This document shows, piece after piece, positions 62,680-64,000 of a stretch of 64,000 bases of DNA. The notes beneath the pieces are model-generated. The model had not been told where the DNA came from, ran no database searches, and was given only the letters and a program-made list of their open reading frames with translations. The stretch spans positions 17,125 to 81,124 of the forward strand of contig CATLJY010000097.1 of NCBI GenBank assembly GCA_949987705.1, read 5' to 3'. Numbering within the stretch: the stretch's first letter is position 1; each line of letters begins with the position of its first letter. Position numbers and translations under genes: made by a program. This DNA is from Thereva unica (lineage: Eukaryota > Arthropoda > Insecta > Diptera > Therevidae).

Positions 62680-63215
62680 TTATAGCTCAGTTACTTTGGA
62701 GGGAACTGGCGCATTAATGATTGCCTTTACTTTCTCTTGGTTTGGGCTTATTCCTTTTCCCGATACCGTATGACCTAAACAATTTACTGTTTCTTCTAAA
62801 AATTTACTTTTATCCAGATTGATTTTTACGTTATATTTATTTAACCTTTCTAACACTTCCACTAAATTCTGTCGACACTCTTGTTCATTGACCCCACCTA
62901 CTATAATATCGCTAAGATACAAAACACATTGTGTAGTCCCGATAATATTTGATCCATAGTGGATTGAAAAATGGTAGGAGCACAACTGATACCATATAGT
63001 AACCTAGTGTACGCAAAAAGACCTTTGTGAGTATTTATTACTAATAATTCTTGAGAAGCTTCGGTAACGGATAATCGGATAAGTACTCAAAATACTTTGC
63101 ACCCCGAAAGTTGCGCGAAAATGTCCTCTATTTTGGGTAAAGGATAATGTTCCGTTTGTATATATTTATTTACAGTCCACACAAATACGTATCGAGCCAT
63201 TGGCTTTGGGTACTA
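62680..63215 (-). pseudogene. gypsy2 reverse transcriptase
   Basis: LYLSDIIVGG is RT motif C with Ser for the first catalytic Asp (normally Y-x-D-D). KINLDKSKFLEETVNCLGH and NQEKVKAIINAPVPSKVTEL follow. Upstream parts are present only in broken frames between 62,990 and 63,215. Cut by LINE6. Confidence 0.8.
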
Positions 63216-63218
63216 TCA

Positions 63219-63983
63219 CTATTGGACTCGCCACTTACTATATTTTACTGGCTTAATAATGCCTGCTAACTTTAATCTGTCTAATTCCTCTTCTACCTTA
63301 CTACCCATTAAACTTATTTTTGGGAATTCTCCTTTTAACACAACTAACGATAAGGAATGCTCAGCCCCATCCAGCTCTACTTCTATATTTCCCAACACTT
63401 TTATATGGCTACCTATAACTGTATTCAGATTATGAACAAAATTTCTTAATTTATATTTTTTAAATTTTGAAAAATACTCCCTTTCGCTTATTATGGATTC
63501 CGCTGATCCTGTATCGATTTCCATGTTCATTTGTTTGCCATTTATTTTGACTTCCTTTATTACCGGCATATTCGAACCACCTATTTTATGTATGCCCCTC
63601 ATTGCATTTTTAGTTCTGCACACAGATGACGTATGGCCTTGTCTGCCACAATTAAAACATTTCCAATTCCTTGCAGGACAATTTCCTCTTTCATGATCAC
63701 TATCACACCGTGCACGCTTTTCCATGTTTACATTAAAGCTGTTCGATTGACGATTTAAACTCTTCCTTTGACAATATGACTGACTGACTAAATTATGCCT
63801 TGTTTTGGCGTTAAGACTGCCTGGTTTCCGATTTAAACTTTTATTTTGACAATAAGACTGACTGAATGCATTAGATTGACTTGAACTTGGTTTACTTTGA
63901 CTATGACGTGCGACTTTTTGGACAGCGACGGCGTGTGTAGACCAGGGTTGGATATTTCTTGATGCTTTCTGTGACGGTGACAA
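63219..63983 (-). pseudogene. gypsy2 nucleocapsid knuckle and protease
   Basis: Two diverged repeats (SQSYCQNKSLNRKPGSLNAK and SQSYCQRKSLNRQSNSFNVN), one CCHC knuckle (CFNCGRQGHTSSVC), retropepsin active site MEIDTGSAESIIS, and LDRLKLAGIIKPVKYSKW leading into RT. The 254-codon frame opens at the window's right edge and continues beyond. Confidence 0.85.
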
Positions 63984-64000
63984 TCTGTTTGGTTATGCGG

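Larger units (their letters stand above)
59402..62690 (+). mobile_element. LINE6, near-full-length RTE-like LINE in gypsy2
   Basis: Plus strand. GC-richer 5' UTR (59,402-59,687), endonuclease-RT ORF in three broken frames, C-terminal domain, short A-rich/ATGAT end. It separates gypsy2 RT (TEL at 62,705) from NYYGRF (59,401); about 20 bp of the gypsy target seems lost or altered, and no clean duplication is visible. Related copies: LINE5, LINE8. Confidence 0.85.
57153..64000 (-). mobile_element. gypsy2, Ty3/gypsy element interrupted by LINE6
   Basis: Minus strand, right end beyond the window. From right to left: nucleocapsid/protease (63,219-63,983), RT (62,680-63,215), LINE6 insertion, RNase H (58,613-59,401), integrase (58,087-58,635), C-terminal tail (57,457-57,966), polypurine tract and a putative 3' LTR. 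Several frameshifts. Confidence 0.85.

Noticed and set aside
1..64000. tRNA and rRNA genes
   Set aside because: I saw no cloverleaf with intact A and B boxes and no rRNA core sequence; the only tRNA-like strings are the two retrotransposon primer sites.

Overview
The window looks like repeat-dense, AT-rich eukaryotic DNA, most likely from an insect or another arthropod. The evidence is the repertoire: BEL/Pao and gypsy LTR retrotransposons, several non-LTR families, a Polinton/Maverick, hAT elements, a Transib/RAG1-like DNA transposon and Helentron-type rolling-circle relics. I find no convincing host gene, rRNA, tRNA or CRISPR array. Almost every long reading frame belongs to a mobile element, and most carry stops, frameshifts or nested insertions.

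Layout. 1-10,371 is a decayed Polinton: a type-B DNA polymerase split by a 5.8-kb hAT element (hAT-1, 1147-6966), two small uncharacterised genes and an adenain-like protease. 10,459-12,300 is a 5'-truncated LINE (LINE1) abutting a 3'-truncated gypsy element (gypsy1, to about 15,250) whose first ORF has a SAP motif. 15,388-17,249 holds small relics: a jockey-like RT tail, a Helentron endonuclease scrap and two palindromic MITEs.

17,280-39,611 can be read as one nested stack. A Helentron-associated element (HINE-1, minus) is split by an RTE LINE (LINE5, minus). LINE5 is split by a second HINE (HINE-2, plus), and HINE-2 is split by a BEL/Pao element (BEL1, plus). BEL1 in turn holds a LINE in its leader (LINE2), a second BEL/Pao in gag (BEL2, minus, identical LTRs) and a small Transib/RAG1-like element in pol. 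Most junctions are supported by target duplications or by exact continuation of the interrupted sequence. LINE2 has no recognised duplication.

39,612-41,402 holds a gypsy gag/protease scrap, an exon pair resembling a Myb/SANT-like domain and RTE debris. 41,403-50,160 is another LINE (LINE7), inserted in RTE debris and itself carrying a MITE, a complete HINE (HINE-3) and a hAT-type element (hAT-2) with Helentron endonuclease and Rep fragments inside. 50,164-52,757 is more LINE and HINE debris. 52,950-55,903 is an RNase H-bearing LINE (LINE3) with a solo BEL LTR inside its RNase H region. 56,025-56,462 is a palindromic repeat. 57,153-64,000 is a minus-strand gypsy element (gypsy2, running off the right edge) interrupted by a near-full-length RTE LINE (LINE6).

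Most interesting signals: the 1.35-kb Transib/RAG1-like element, with terminal heptamers identical to the V(D)J heptamer, an A-rich block at nonamer spacing, a 5-bp duplication and a RAG1-like C-terminal ORF; the resolvable nest; the HINE family beside fragments of a plausible autonomous partner; a LINE whose ORF1 and ORF2 share a frame across UAA-CUAG with no AUG ahead of the endonuclease; and a BEL element with identical LTRs but several broken coding joints.
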